Assembly: GCF_000203815.1 (NCBI RefSeq)
Contig: NW_004457695.1
Location: 2,664,054 to 2,728,053, forward strand
Direction of reading: 5' to 3'
From: Cavenderia fasciculata
Lineage: Eukaryota; Evosea; Eumycetozoa; Acytosteliales; Cavenderiaceae
Length of the DNA: 64,000 bases
Part shown: positions 1-10,189 of the stretch, one piece after another
Layout of the letters: each line of letters begins with the position of its first letter
How positions within the stretch are numbered: position 1 is the first letter of the stretch
Made by a program: the position numbers and the translations under genes
The notes under the pieces: generated by a model
What the model was told of the DNA's origin: nothing
Databases searched by the model: none
The model's input: the letters and a program-made list of their open reading frames with translations, nothing else

Positions 1-2
1 GA

Positions 3-233
3 GGAAGAGGCCGAGGCGGATTTAGAGGTGGCAGAGGTGGAGGAGGTGAATTTAGAGGCGGATTTAGAGGTGGCAGAGGTGGAGGAGCTGGAGGTGACGG
101 AAGTGACGGAGAATTCAGAGGCGGATTTAGAGGTGGTAGAGGTGGAGGAGGTGATGGAGAGTTTAGAGGTAGAGGAAGAGGAGGATTCAGAGGTGGAAGT
201 CCATCATCTGATCCATCTACACCAACCATTTAA
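3..233 (+). CDS. RGG-box RNA-binding protein, C-terminal end (partial)
   Basis: The 5' part lies outside the window. The frame starting at base 3 is open to a TAA stop and encodes about 76 residues made almost entirely of glycine, arginine and phenylalanine in the pattern FRGGRGGG, closed by a short Ser/Pro/Thr tail ending STPTI. FRGG/RGG repeats are known to bind RNA and to be methylated on arginine, and occur in GAR1, fibrillarin, nucleolin and hnRNP-like proteins; the catalytic or RRM part that would tell these apart is missing, so no gene name is given. The acidic Glu/Val reading in another frame of the same bases is a shadow. Confidence 0.75.
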   Translation, partial: GRGRGGFRGGRGGGGEFRGGFRGGRGGGAGGDGSDGEFRGGFRGGRGGGGDGEFRGRGRGGFRGGSPSSDPSTPTI

Positions 234-2646
234 AAATAACCCTTATTATATACTCCCAACCAACCCAATCCAACCCAACCAACTTCCAACCAAATCCAAG
301 TATAAATATCATATACTTACCAACCCACAACAACACCAACAAGCATATATATACTCCTCCAAAAATTAGATCCGCATTGCTAAAATAGATTCCCAACCAC
401 CCAAATCAATCAATATCAGTATCAACCAACCAATATCAGTATCAATCAAATCAATATCAATAAATATGTTTGTGTACACACCCTTCCCCTTTTGTAAATT
501 AATTAATGATGGTCTATTATTGTTATTTTAAAGTTATTTTTAAAAATGTTCAACAATCGTGGGTATCGGGTCGGATCGGAATAACAGTTACGTAATAAGA
601 GTAAAGTAAAGTAAAGTGCGATCAAGGACCCAATCCACCAATCCATCCATCGCATGTGTGGGTGGATCTCCTTCTTAATCTCGATTGTGTTTTGTAAAAA
701 AATCCGCTATTCATTGCCTTGTTCTTTAAAAGAATGAGGTCTCTTCCTTTGAGCAAACAGATTATTTGAATTATAATTACATCAGGATATATAACTTTAT
801 TACCCATACTACATCTCAAGACTTCTTCTTTCTCCTCTCCTCTCACTTTCTTGTTCAATTTAGATTCTAAAAAAGATAATTATTTCTCAACAACCAATAA
901 CCGACAAAAAATTAAATTATTATTATATTAGCCAATCAAACAACACAACGAGACGCAACGTTCGGAAATTGATACAACACACAATCATCATCATCATCAC
1001 AAACAAACAAAAAGTCAACCCATATATATTACCGATACACAGAGCCTTCTTCTTTATCTTCATCACCTCCTTCTTCTTTAACATCTCCTGCGACAAATAC
1101 AATACAACCTTTTCCCTCATCATTTGACATAATCAACAATCGACATACAACTAATATTAGAATCTAGATAATAATAATAATAATAATAACGCACATCTGA
1201 TAATAGTACATAATAATAACAACAACATAGATAGATATATAGATAGACACAGAGAAAGAAAGACAATGAGCACGCAAAAACCAGAGTAAGGTTACCCACA
1301 TGATCTCATCTAATCTCATCAACCCATCAACAACCAACTTACGTGTACGCACATACACACACACACAAGACAACGACGACAACGAGGACAACGAGAGGAG
1401 GCGGACAATTGAATTGATCGTTGGTTTATAAATAGGACAGAAAGACAAACAGACAATAAGTGTGGATCCTATTATTAGTACTTTAGACCTCCTATATTGT
1501 CCGTCATTTCTTCTTCTCCTTCATTTCTTCCACTTTGTTTGTTGTGCTTGGATCTATTCACCTGATCAACCTATATATATAGGTTGGATCTTAACACCAA
1601 ACAATAACAACAACAACAACCCTAACATATTCTATAGAATAACAGGCAAGCAGAAGACTGTTAGCTGGAGGAATGAAAGAGAGTTCACTCGACAAGACAC
1701 CCACTTCACTACTATAGCATATGATATACACCAACGACGATATGTTGTGGTGAGTGAGTGGGGTGGTGGGATTGCAATCACCACAATGTGTTGTGTTGTA
1801 TTTGTGTGATAAATGATTATTATTAGAATCAACCACACACCAACAACGAATCACACCATACACACAACACATTCTCTTTATATCATTGTTGTTAGTATCA
1901 TCGATCAATTGTTCAACACACATAGACTGTGTGGGTGGTCGTTGCTGCATACAATGCAGAAGCGTGTCACTCTGTTCCAACCAACAATCAATCAGTTAAG
2001 CGGAAGAAAACAGTTAAAGACCTCTCCGAATATCAGTAATAGGAGGTAGAGAGAAAGGATAAGGATATAGCTTCTCTCTATCGCCAATGGCAAAGTAAGA
2101 AAGAAATTTGAGGGGGATGGAACAGTGTCAATGTCGACGATAGTTTAAGTAGTTTGTTTGTTTGTTTGTTTTGTTTTGTTGTAACACAATGTTAATATAA
2201 AATCAACAACGACGACGACAACATTATAATTGTTGCATATTATTTATAAAGATTGATTTTAATCTAATCTAATCAATTTCAATCAATTCAATCAATTCAC
2301 AATCCGATTGCTTTCTTGCTTGCTTATTCTTATTGCTATTGCTATATATATGTTGTTATTATTGTGAACCTGTTTGTTTAGCAAGAGCAAAAAAAGAGAG
2401 AGAGAGAGAGTGTGTGTAGCCCTCTCCTCCAGCCCAACCTTAATTAATAACCAACAAACCAAACCAAACCACCAACACTCCAACAACGGTTAATATATAT
2501 AACTCATTTATTTATTTATTCACACATTATTTATTTATTTAATCTAATCCCAATCGAATCATTCATTCATTCCAATCATTCCATACATTTAATAATTTAT
2601 CTCAATTATTTATTAATTTATTAATCCCTCCCTGTTTAATTCCAAA
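234..2646. other. long low-complexity intergenic region
   Basis: About 2.4 kb without a gene I can support. It contains AT-rich tracts, CAAC/CAAT runs, (AATA)n, (GATA)n, short CA and AG repeats, and a perfect 20-bp palindrome at 1567-1586. Open frames in it are low-complexity and start without ATG. It must include the 3' UTR of the RGG gene and the promoter of the eny2 gene. No tRNA or snRNA signature was seen. Confidence 0.6.
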
Positions 2647-3093
2647 ATGAAAAAATCAATTTCCGCCATTTCCACATTATCTCCTCATGTTGCCTCTGCC
2701 ACTACTCTTAGTCATATAAAATTAAAGTCATCGATCCATCAACGATTGATAGAATCTGGAGAAAAAGAAAGACTCAAAGCACATTTACGCCAAAAACTGA
2801 TCGAATCTGGCTGGAAAGATGATATCAAAACATATTGCAAAGAATACATAAAGAAAAATGGAGAAAACTTGACTATAGAACAATTAATTCAACATGTAAC
2901 ACCAGAAGCAAAGAGTAAGAGAGAAAAAAAAACAAAAAAACAATATAGATAATTGATCCAACAAATACTAATCACTTTTTTATTTTATTTTTTAGATAAA
3001 GTACCAGGACCAGTTAAACAAGATTTAGTAAAGAGAATAAGAAAGTTTTTAGTTCCACAATCAACTCCAACTTCTCCTATACTACATCATTAA
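2647..3093 (+). CDS. eny2: ENY2/Sus1 homolog, SAGA DUB module and TREX-2 subunit
   Basis: ENY2 is a small helical protein that works in the deubiquitinating module of the SAGA coactivator and in the TREX-2 mRNA export complex at the nuclear pore. Two exons, 2647-2914 and 2996-3093, join in frame (intron GTAAGA...TTTTTTAG). The product is about 121 residues; from residue 30 it matches the ENY2 pattern closely: IHQRLIESGEKERLKAHLRQ, LIESGWKDDIKTYCKEYI, then LTIEQLIQHVTPEAK and, across the splice, VKQDLVKRIRKFL. The roughly 29-residue Ser/Thr-rich N-terminus is longer than in animals. The ATG chosen is the first in frame and follows an AT-rich leader. Identification is strong; the first residues are less certain. 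Confidence 0.92.
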
Positions 3094-3920
3094 TTACATT
3101 CAATTGACATTATTAGTCTCGACCACACCCACCCACATTCCACAAACCCTCCTCTTCCTATTCCTTTCATTCAATTTATTCACAACTTGAAATATAATTT
3201 CAATTTAACAAAATCATCGACTCGGTCGAAATGGAATTTCATCATGTCTCTGGAAACAACAAACAAAAAGATAACAAGGTATTCCCAGATACATACAACA
3301 ACAACCACAACCAAACAACCAACCAACCAACCAACCAACCAAACAACAATAATTGTAAATTTATAAAATCTCCATAAAATAAAAATGAACAAGATGATGA
3401 TGGGATTGTCCAACTACGATGATGAATAAATGGACAATCTCTAAATCATCTTATTCAATAATTAAAAAAATATATATAATTATAATTATTTGTTTATTAA
3501 GATTTATTTGACCAAGATGATAATTGACTGGCAAAGGGACATCCATGTTGAAGATGAAGAATTGAGATTTCTTTCTCTTGAAGTATCTTGTTTGGGAGTT
3601 GATCAAAGTGTTTGGACTTGTTTCAATCTGGTAAAGATGAAATAATGAAAAGATGAGGTGTTGCCCCGGATAATGAGCATATTCCCGTATCTAATCGCAT
3701 TAATGTGAGGTGAGTTAGCTCATTGAGTAAACAATAACCCATCCAAAACGAGTGAGGTTGTACTTTGATTTCAATAGTCTTTCGAAAAACTATAAACAAA
3801 AGATAAAAAAAAAGGGGAACTTCATAACAGATACAGATACAGATACAGGTACGAGTATAGTAGAATAGTATTCGTATTAGTAGTAGTGGTAGTAGTAGTA
3901 GAAGATAATACAATATTGAA
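3094..3920. other. intergenic region with a hairpin and a balanced-composition stretch
   Basis: The spacer carries CCAACC repeats (about 3315-3345), a perfect 9-bp inverted repeat at 3404-3412 and 3431-3439, and a stretch at about 3500-3790 of more balanced base composition than typical spacers here. Short ORFs (3519-3650 on plus, about 43 codons) resemble nothing I know. The end of it is the promoter and leader of the TPR gene at 3921. Confidence 0.4.
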
Positions 3921-6886
3921 ATGGCTGATCCTGCAACTAAAAGATCTGATGAACTCAGACAACAAGGTAACAGAGTAGGTATACTTACTAATGTTATAGT
4001 TCAAACGACTACGTACTAGACTATATATAATACAAAGGACTTTTAAAGTCTACCTATACTATACTATACTATAATACTAATTTGCTTTTTAATACTTTTT
4101 TGTAGAAATACACTGAAAAGGATTATAAAGCAGCTATAAAGTTTTATGAGGAAGCTCGAACATTGACACCAGCCGATGCAGCCATTCCTTCAAATCTAGC
4201 AGCTTCGTTTTACGAGTTGGGTATGTACGACAAGGCTTTGCTTTACAGTCAGAGAACCATTGACTTGTTGGAAAAGGCTGGAGAAGATCCAAAAAAGTTG
4301 AGAAGAAAGAACTTGATCCGTCTTGCAAGAATATACTATATGGTGTCGCCTCAAAAGAAGGATCTCAAGGGATTCGCTCGCGCAGCATTCAAACAAACAG
4401 ATCTCGAACAAACCGACGACAATGAAGAGTTGGTCGCTATCCACAATCAAATTCAAGCTTTCATTAATGACGACAGTGTCCCCAAACACGAGAAAAAGGA
4501 GCGTGACGTCTTTACCAACTTGCCAAGACTACATTCAACCAAGACACCCAGTGTTAGAGAGTATTACACCTTTGGACATGACACTGCATCGAGTATTCTA
4601 TTTCACTATGACGAGCGTATGGCCGACCGCGAGAATAAGGGTATCAGAATCAGTCAACACCCTAAATTATCATTCTTTTTTGGTGGCGTTGGAGATGCGC
4701 GTAACGTTATGATGTCTCTGTCTGACATTAACCGTCAAGTCACACAAGAAGGAGGTTCATCGATGGACATTAGCAGCATCAAAATCGACTTTGTTCTCAA
4801 CGACGTCTTAAACACTAGTATTGCACGTTCCATCCTGGTCTTTATGATTTGCGAAGAGTTGGGTCAATACTCTTACGATGACTTGCAGAAAAAGAAAGAA
4901 GCAGCAAATCTCAGTGCACTCCTCTACTATATCTACCTCGGTGTTGTCATGCCAGAGACATTGTATCTTGATCTTGTCAAGCGTATAAAGTCATTTATCC
5001 AAATGGGTGACAATGGACAATTGCCATCGTGGATTGTAATCTCGCCGGCCACATGGAAGAGTGTACGTAAATCACTTGCATTTTGGATCAGTGACGATTT
5101 CCACGCTTCTACTAGATGGTTACTCAGAACGTTTGCACCAGAGATTGACAACTCGTTTTTGGACGGTCTCGACGACCAGGTCAGAAACGATCAGTACAAA
5201 CTTGGCCAAAAGCTTGGCGAAGAGTACAAGAACCAACTTCCTATCCCCGTTCAATTGGAAAACTTCTTTATGAAGAGCTTCAAGATCCTTTACCCACCCG
5301 ACCAATGTGATGCTGGCACTCTTCATCCAAAACTCAAGACATTGATGGAAGAACTCAAGAGCAAGAGCAAGGTCAACGACAAATCAGCCAAACAAATGAT
5401 GGAGGATATTGCTGCCACTTGGAAGCCAAATTTGACTTGTATCGATCAAAAATGGAACATCAACAACACTAGCTCCAACTTGCACTTTGATCCAATCCTC
5501 GTTGCCGACAATTGTTTCAACGACGCTTGGATGACCAAGAGACTCAGGGAAAAGGCTACCGCCGCAAAGTCAAAGGTAGCAACTCCAACACTCTTTGAAT
5601 TCTTTATCCAAGACTTTTATCAATGTGGTCAAGCTATTCATAGACTTGGCAAGTCTGGTCATCTCGTCATGGAGTTTGACGTCAATGAAATGCACGACAC
5701 CCTCGCCATGATTAGCGACAAGAAACGTGAGGCTTCCAGTCTCCCCATCATGTTTGATCGTATTCATCTTAGTAATGTCACTGATCACACTGGTTACATT
5801 ACTCCATTCACTGAAATTGCTCAACTACTCAAGCGTAAAGACTATAGTTATATCTGTTTTGCCATTCTTTTAAATGTCAGTTTCTGGAAGGATATGAATG
5901 AACTCGTCTACTCCTACACTGGTATTCAAAACATTGGTGATTTCCCAAAGTACTTGGGTTTCAAGAAACTCTATGGTGATCTCTTTACCGAATATACCTA
6001 TTGGCAACCAGTAGATAGTCCAAAAGAACTGGCCACCAAAGAAGAAATTACTCAATGGATTTTTAATTTATTTGTTAATTTTGGTATTCCTGCTCCAATG
6101 AATCCAAGTACGAAACAAAAAAAAAATAGACAAAAAAGATTGTAGATTATTAACAATTGTTTATTTTATTGTTTAGGCCAAATTTGTATTATTAATTCAC
6201 CAAATAATCTTAGTGCAATCTTTAAGGTATTAACTAGATTGAATGAAATTGGATATCCTATTCATTGGTTGACAAGTATTTTGGAGAGTTTGTTGTGTGG
6301 TGCCATCAATACAACGGCAACGATTCCAGGTCAAAGAGTCATCAAGTACATCAAACAATACATGAGAAAGTACAACATTTTGCCATGGCAATTAGAATTG
6401 TCAACATTGACTGGTCTTTGGACTGAACGTCATGGAATTAGAATCAACTCACCAACAGCCATCTACAAGGTACCATATCCAGGTCAAGTCCAACACTACA
6501 GAATTCCAATTCAAATGATCAATGAATTTATTCCATTCTCTGGTGGAAGTGTCATTGTCAGTACATTGGTCGCTGTCATTGAATATCCATCAATGCCAAG
6601 TGATCGCAAGATTCAACGTTTTGATCCAATGGATTTCGATAGTTCACCCTTTGACGACACCATTAGAAACTCTTTGGTTGAAATTAAACATGCCAATTGG
6701 TTACAAATCGTTTCCGTTTGCAGTTGGAATGATGTCACTCGTCAATTAGACTTTTGGATGAGTAAAGTTGAATTCCAAAAACTTACTCAACTCGGTTGTA
6801 CCGTTGCCGTATTCCGTAATGATAGTTGGAGAGTCATTTCAAACTCTTCATCTTTAACAAATGCTACTGTCATCTCTGATAAATAA
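3921..6886 (+). CDS. TPR protein with DUF4470-like domain
   Basis: Three exons, 3921-3974, 4106-6107 and 6177-6886, give about 921 residues. The first 50 residues form a classic TPR start, reading ELRQQGNRKYTEKDYKAAIK across the first splice, followed by two more TPR-like helices (AIPSNLAASFYELGMYDKAL). Around residues 180-290 the text SFFFGGVGDARNVMMSLSDI ... DFVLNDVLNTSIARSILVFM is the hallmark of the DUF4470 family, seen in fungal, metazoan and amoebozoan proteins that often also carry TPR or MYND domains; DUF4470 also opens the dynein-assembly factor DNAAF3. No catalytic motif is visible, and no signal peptide or membrane segment. The role is unknown; a chaperone-adaptor job is only a guess from the TPRs. 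The intron after codon 18 falls inside the first TPR helix. Confidence 0.85.
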
Positions 6887-7099
6887 TTGTTAACAATTAT
6901 ATAATTAAATAAATATAAATAAATATAAACAATGAACCTTTTGTTATTATTACAATCTATTTTCAATGAATGGACAAGACCATCCAACCCATTTGAATTA
7001 TTTTTTTTTGAAACAAAGGTACTCCTTCATTTTTTCAATTCTTTTAGATCAAAGTTTAAGTTATAATTTTAAACATTTAAATATATATAGATAGTAATA

Positions 7100-7654
7100 A
7101 TGTCATTCGGAGGAGGTGAAGCTTGCCCAGTGTGCGAAAAGAAGGTATATTTTGGTATGTTTGCAAAATATAAGGATCAGTCTAGATAGATGCGACTTAC
7201 TAATCAACTTCATCTCATCAATCACATGAATCAACTTTTTAACAACAGCTGAAAAGGCATTAGGACCACAAGGAAAATCATATCACAAGTAAGAATAGTC
7301 ATTCAAATATTGATCAATATTACAAGATAACAACAAAACAAAACAAAACAAAACAAAAGTACACAAGTTATTAATCATTTTCCTTCAAAATCAATCAATC
7401 AATCAATCAAAAATAACAACAATCTAAAGGGCATGTCTTGTTTGTACTGCATGTAAAAAATCTCTAGATAGTACCAACTTGTGTGAAAAGGATTCAAAGC
7501 CATATTGCAAGGCTTGTTATGGAAAGAACTTTGGTCCAAAGGGTGAGTAGTTGTAGGCCATTATCCACATAACAACATGTTGCTAATTTATGTATTTATT
7601 TTATTTTTAGGCTTTGGTTTTGCTGGTGGAGCTGCAATCATGCACACCAACTAA
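7100..7654 (+). CDS. single LIM-domain protein, CRIP-like
   Basis: Four short exons, 7100-7154, 7249-7288, 7430-7542 and 7611-7654, yield an 83-residue protein. It begins [20 protein letters not shown] and continues with [15 protein letters not shown] and [19 protein letters not shown], giving the full set of zinc ligands of one LIM domain (CxxC, HxxC, CxxC, CxxC) followed by the Gly-rich tail typical of cysteine-rich intestinal protein and muscle LIM proteins. Such proteins usually bind actin-associated partners in the cytoskeleton or nucleus. The splice joins are all in frame and preserve LIM spacing, which supports the exon model. The third intron donor is GTGAGT. Which of the many dictyostelid LIM proteins this is cannot be told by eye. 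Confidence 0.9.
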
Positions 7655-7820
7655 ACAAGTTAGAATCATTGGTGTATCTAATTATTATTTATTTATTCTA
7701 AAATGTGTCATATATAATTACAACAACAACAACAACAACAACAACAATAAACTTCCCTATCTACTCGTTTGGGAATTGATTTTACTGTACAAAATTTATA
7801 TATTTATTTATTATTATTAT

Positions 7821-8687
7821 TTAATGGTGATGATTAGAAGCATGTTGATCCAATTGAATTGATGAATCAACCAGAGAATTTAAAACTTTAATTTTATCTT
7901 GTAAATCATCGACTATATCCTTTTTGCATTTTTCCTTTTCTTCCAATTGTTTAGAAACTTGTTCATTTTGTTTTAATAACTATATAGATAAATAAAATGG
8001 TAAGAATTGGAAATAATATAATATTGATATTTAATACAAACATCTTGATATATTTTTGATAATCTTTCTTTTTCTATTTTCTTTAAATCATTAACTTGAA
8101 TAAATATTTGTTCTTCTGGATGATTCATTAATCCAATTGGTAAACTATACAATAAAAATAAATGATAATATATCAGTCAATGGATCCAAAAATAATATTA
8201 TTATTATTATTATTATTTCTTACCATCTTGAACCATTTGGTAATATTGGTTGTTCACGTAATAATTGTTCTAGTTCTGATAGTCTTGGAGCTATTTGACG
8301 TTCTCTACAGATTTCAGCAAAATCCTTTTTAATATTATCAATCAACGACGAACAGACGTTGGTGTATACGATAGAGAGGTATTGTTGTTGTTGTTTCATT
8401 GTCTGTTGACCCAATTCTGGATAACATTCTATAAATCTTGCATATGTGAATTCTTTCAATGATCTCTCTACTACCAAATCGAAAAACATCTTTAATTTGT
8501 TCATTCTTACTCCATCTTCTTCTCCCATCAATATTTTCATTATTTCATCTTCTTTGTTGAATGTTATATTATGATGATCATCTTGCATTAAACTTGTATC
8601 TGCTGCTGTATTTGGTTGTTGTTGTTCATTCTTTAAAGAAGAACTATTGTTATTATTACTATTTATAAATATCGATGATTTATCCAT
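7821..8687 (-). CDS. Nnf1/PMF1-like kinetochore protein
   Basis: Three exons on the minus strand (8687-8224, 8144-8042, 7979-7821) encode about 241 residues. After an Asn/Ser/Gln-rich N-terminus, residues 60-150 read RMNKLKMFFDLVVERSLKEF, YARFIECYPELGQQ and later IKKDFAEICRERQIAPRLSE LEQLLRE, the conserved core of the Nnf1/PMF1 family, a subunit of the MIS12 kinetochore complex that links centromere chromatin to the NDC80 complex. The last two exons encode a charged coiled coil (KKIEKERLSKIYQDLLKQNE) ending in His-rich residues. The start is the first ATG; an open frame extends upstream but has no ATG. Divergent from the GINS gene with about 220 bp between. Function is inferred from the core motif only. 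Confidence 0.72.
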
Positions 8688-8911
8688 TGTGTGTATGTAT
8701 GTATCTTTGTTTTGCAACAATAAAAGTAAATGACTGTTGTTTGTTTATGATCTAATTTAAAAGTAGAGTTTGAACATGTTAAGCAATACATCAGTTTTAT
8801 TTCCCTCCTTTTTTCATTTTTTTTGAACTCTACTGCTGCTTGTGTGAGATCAATCATATATTAAACTAATCGATCGAAATTGAGTATTAAACAGAGTTAT
8901 ATACAAACTAT

Positions 8912-9613
8912 ATGGCTAGTCGTTCACTAAACAGTCACAAAGATGACTTTCAACAACCATTCACATCATATCAAATAGAGTTCTTTGCCGAAGACGATAT
9001 CATCACCATCATACCAAACTTTAGAATGGAAAAGATAGTCTTTTTATCTGGTACATATGGACCTTTTGAACCTGCTTTGCCAACAGATGTACCTCTTTGG
9101 TTGGCTATTAACCTAAAGAAGAAAAAGAAGTGTAAAATACAATATCCATATTGGTTATCTATTGGTATGTTTGAAATGAATAGATATATATGTTATATTG
9201 AATCTGAAGATATACTAAACTCTCTCTTTTGCCTCTTTAAAGATAATTTACAAGAGAAATATAATAATGAAAACAAATCAGAGATAAAGTTTCAAGAGAT
9301 GCATCCACATTATATAGAAATATCGAATCTAGTATTGTCGACAGCACCCGATGATTGTGTAGAGAATGTAAATGCAATCAGAGGATTGATAGAAGATATT
9401 AGTAATAGAAGACAATCTAAATTTAGCGAAACTATGGTTAAAGCATTACAATCGGTCGATGTCAAGTCACTTAGTTCATTGTTGATACAAAATATTACAC
9501 AAATTGAAATCAATCGAACAAGAGGTGTCATTTGTTCAGGTTTCAATCATCTTCAATCCATTTCAAAGGTTTATCGACATCAAGATGTACCATCTTCAAA
9601 TAATAGATATTAA
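8912..9613 (+). CDS. gins2: GINS complex subunit PSF2
   Basis: PSF2 is one of four GINS subunits; GINS joins CDC45 and MCM2-7 in the replicative CMG helicase. The product reads IEFFAEDDIITIIPNFRMEK, GPFEPALPTDVPLWLAINLK, HPHYIEISNLVL and QIEINRTRGVI, each aligning with human PSF2. An intron is likely at 9165-9242 (GTATGT donor, TACTAA branch-like sequence at about 9211, AAAG acceptor): removing it gives YWLSIDNLQEKYN, matching family spacing, and a protein of about 207 residues. The intron is a multiple of three and contains no stop, so the unspliced frame is also open (233 residues). The C-terminus ends shortly after the conserved helical domain. Confidence 0.93.
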   Translation: MASRSLNSHKDDFQQPFTSYQIEFFAEDDIITIIPNFRMEKIVFLSGTYGPFEPALPTDVPLWLAINLKKKKKCKIQYPYWLSIGMFEMNRYICYIESEDILNSLFCLFKDNLQEKYNNENKSEIKFQEMHPHYIEISNLVLSTAPDDCVENVNAIRGLIEDISNRRQSKFSETMVKALQSVDVKSLSSLLIQNITQIEINRTRGVICSGFNHLQSISKVYRHQDVPSSNNRY

Positions 9614-10189
9614 CGCGATTGCAATAGATATAATAATATAATGTACAAATAACCAACTATTACTACTTTTTTTTTTTGGTGATTTATAAATAAATCAAAA
9701 AATATATATATGTAATGCTATTTCCTAGGACTACCAATCCCCAATTGTTCATAAGATTTGCTCATATATTGATTGTTTTGGGAGTCTTAAATATTAAGTT
9801 CTTTGTATGACATTCGAATATAGAAAATAAAAATAAAGATGAGTCTGATGGAGATGGATGTTTTAAAATGTAATATAATATTATTATAATGTAAACAAAA
9901 TTATATTATATTAATACGAATCGGTAATGAATGATAAATATTTAAAAATGTGTGGAACTAGTAATAAACTATTCTATACCAGGATTTGCGGACTTTAAAA
10001 TCACCTGATCAAACACAATCATATTTTTTTTTAAAGACATACCCCAATTGATCATCTTGTTTATAATCATATCCATCTGAATATAGATAGATAGATTATA
10101 TATTATCACAACCCTCTTTTTCTCCTTCTTTTTATATTTGTAGTAGAGAGTAAATAATATATATATATAGATAGATAGATAACATCATT
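9614..10189. other. intergenic region
   Basis: AT-rich spacer with poly-T and (TAGA)n tracts between the gins2 3' end and the PFK-2 start; it holds the PFK-2 promoter. Nothing coding or clearly structured was recognised. Confidence 0.5.

Noticed and set aside
28-369. Acidic Glu/Val-rich open frame on plus strand
   Set aside because: Shadow of the RGG-repeat frame that starts at base 3; the same bases read out of frame.
1462-1980. Overlapping frames on both strands in the first spacer
   Set aside because: No ATG starts and Asn/Val/Ile low-complexity translations; no similarity to any family I know.
3229-3429. Possible two-exon microprotein (start MEFHHVSG, end GLSNYDDE)
   Set aside because: The splice sites are plausible but the sequence resembles no known protein and there is no other support.
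3690-3735. Similarity to the E. coli lac promoter region (ATTAATGTGAG and GTGAGTTAGCTCA)
   Set aside because: Only two short shared words in altered spacing; the flanks do not match vector or lac sequence. Kept only as a remark under the composition finding.
9925-10010. Candidate C/D snoRNA (ATGATAA and CTGA boxes)
   Set aside because: Boxes are imperfect, no terminal stem, and such words are common in AT-rich DNA.
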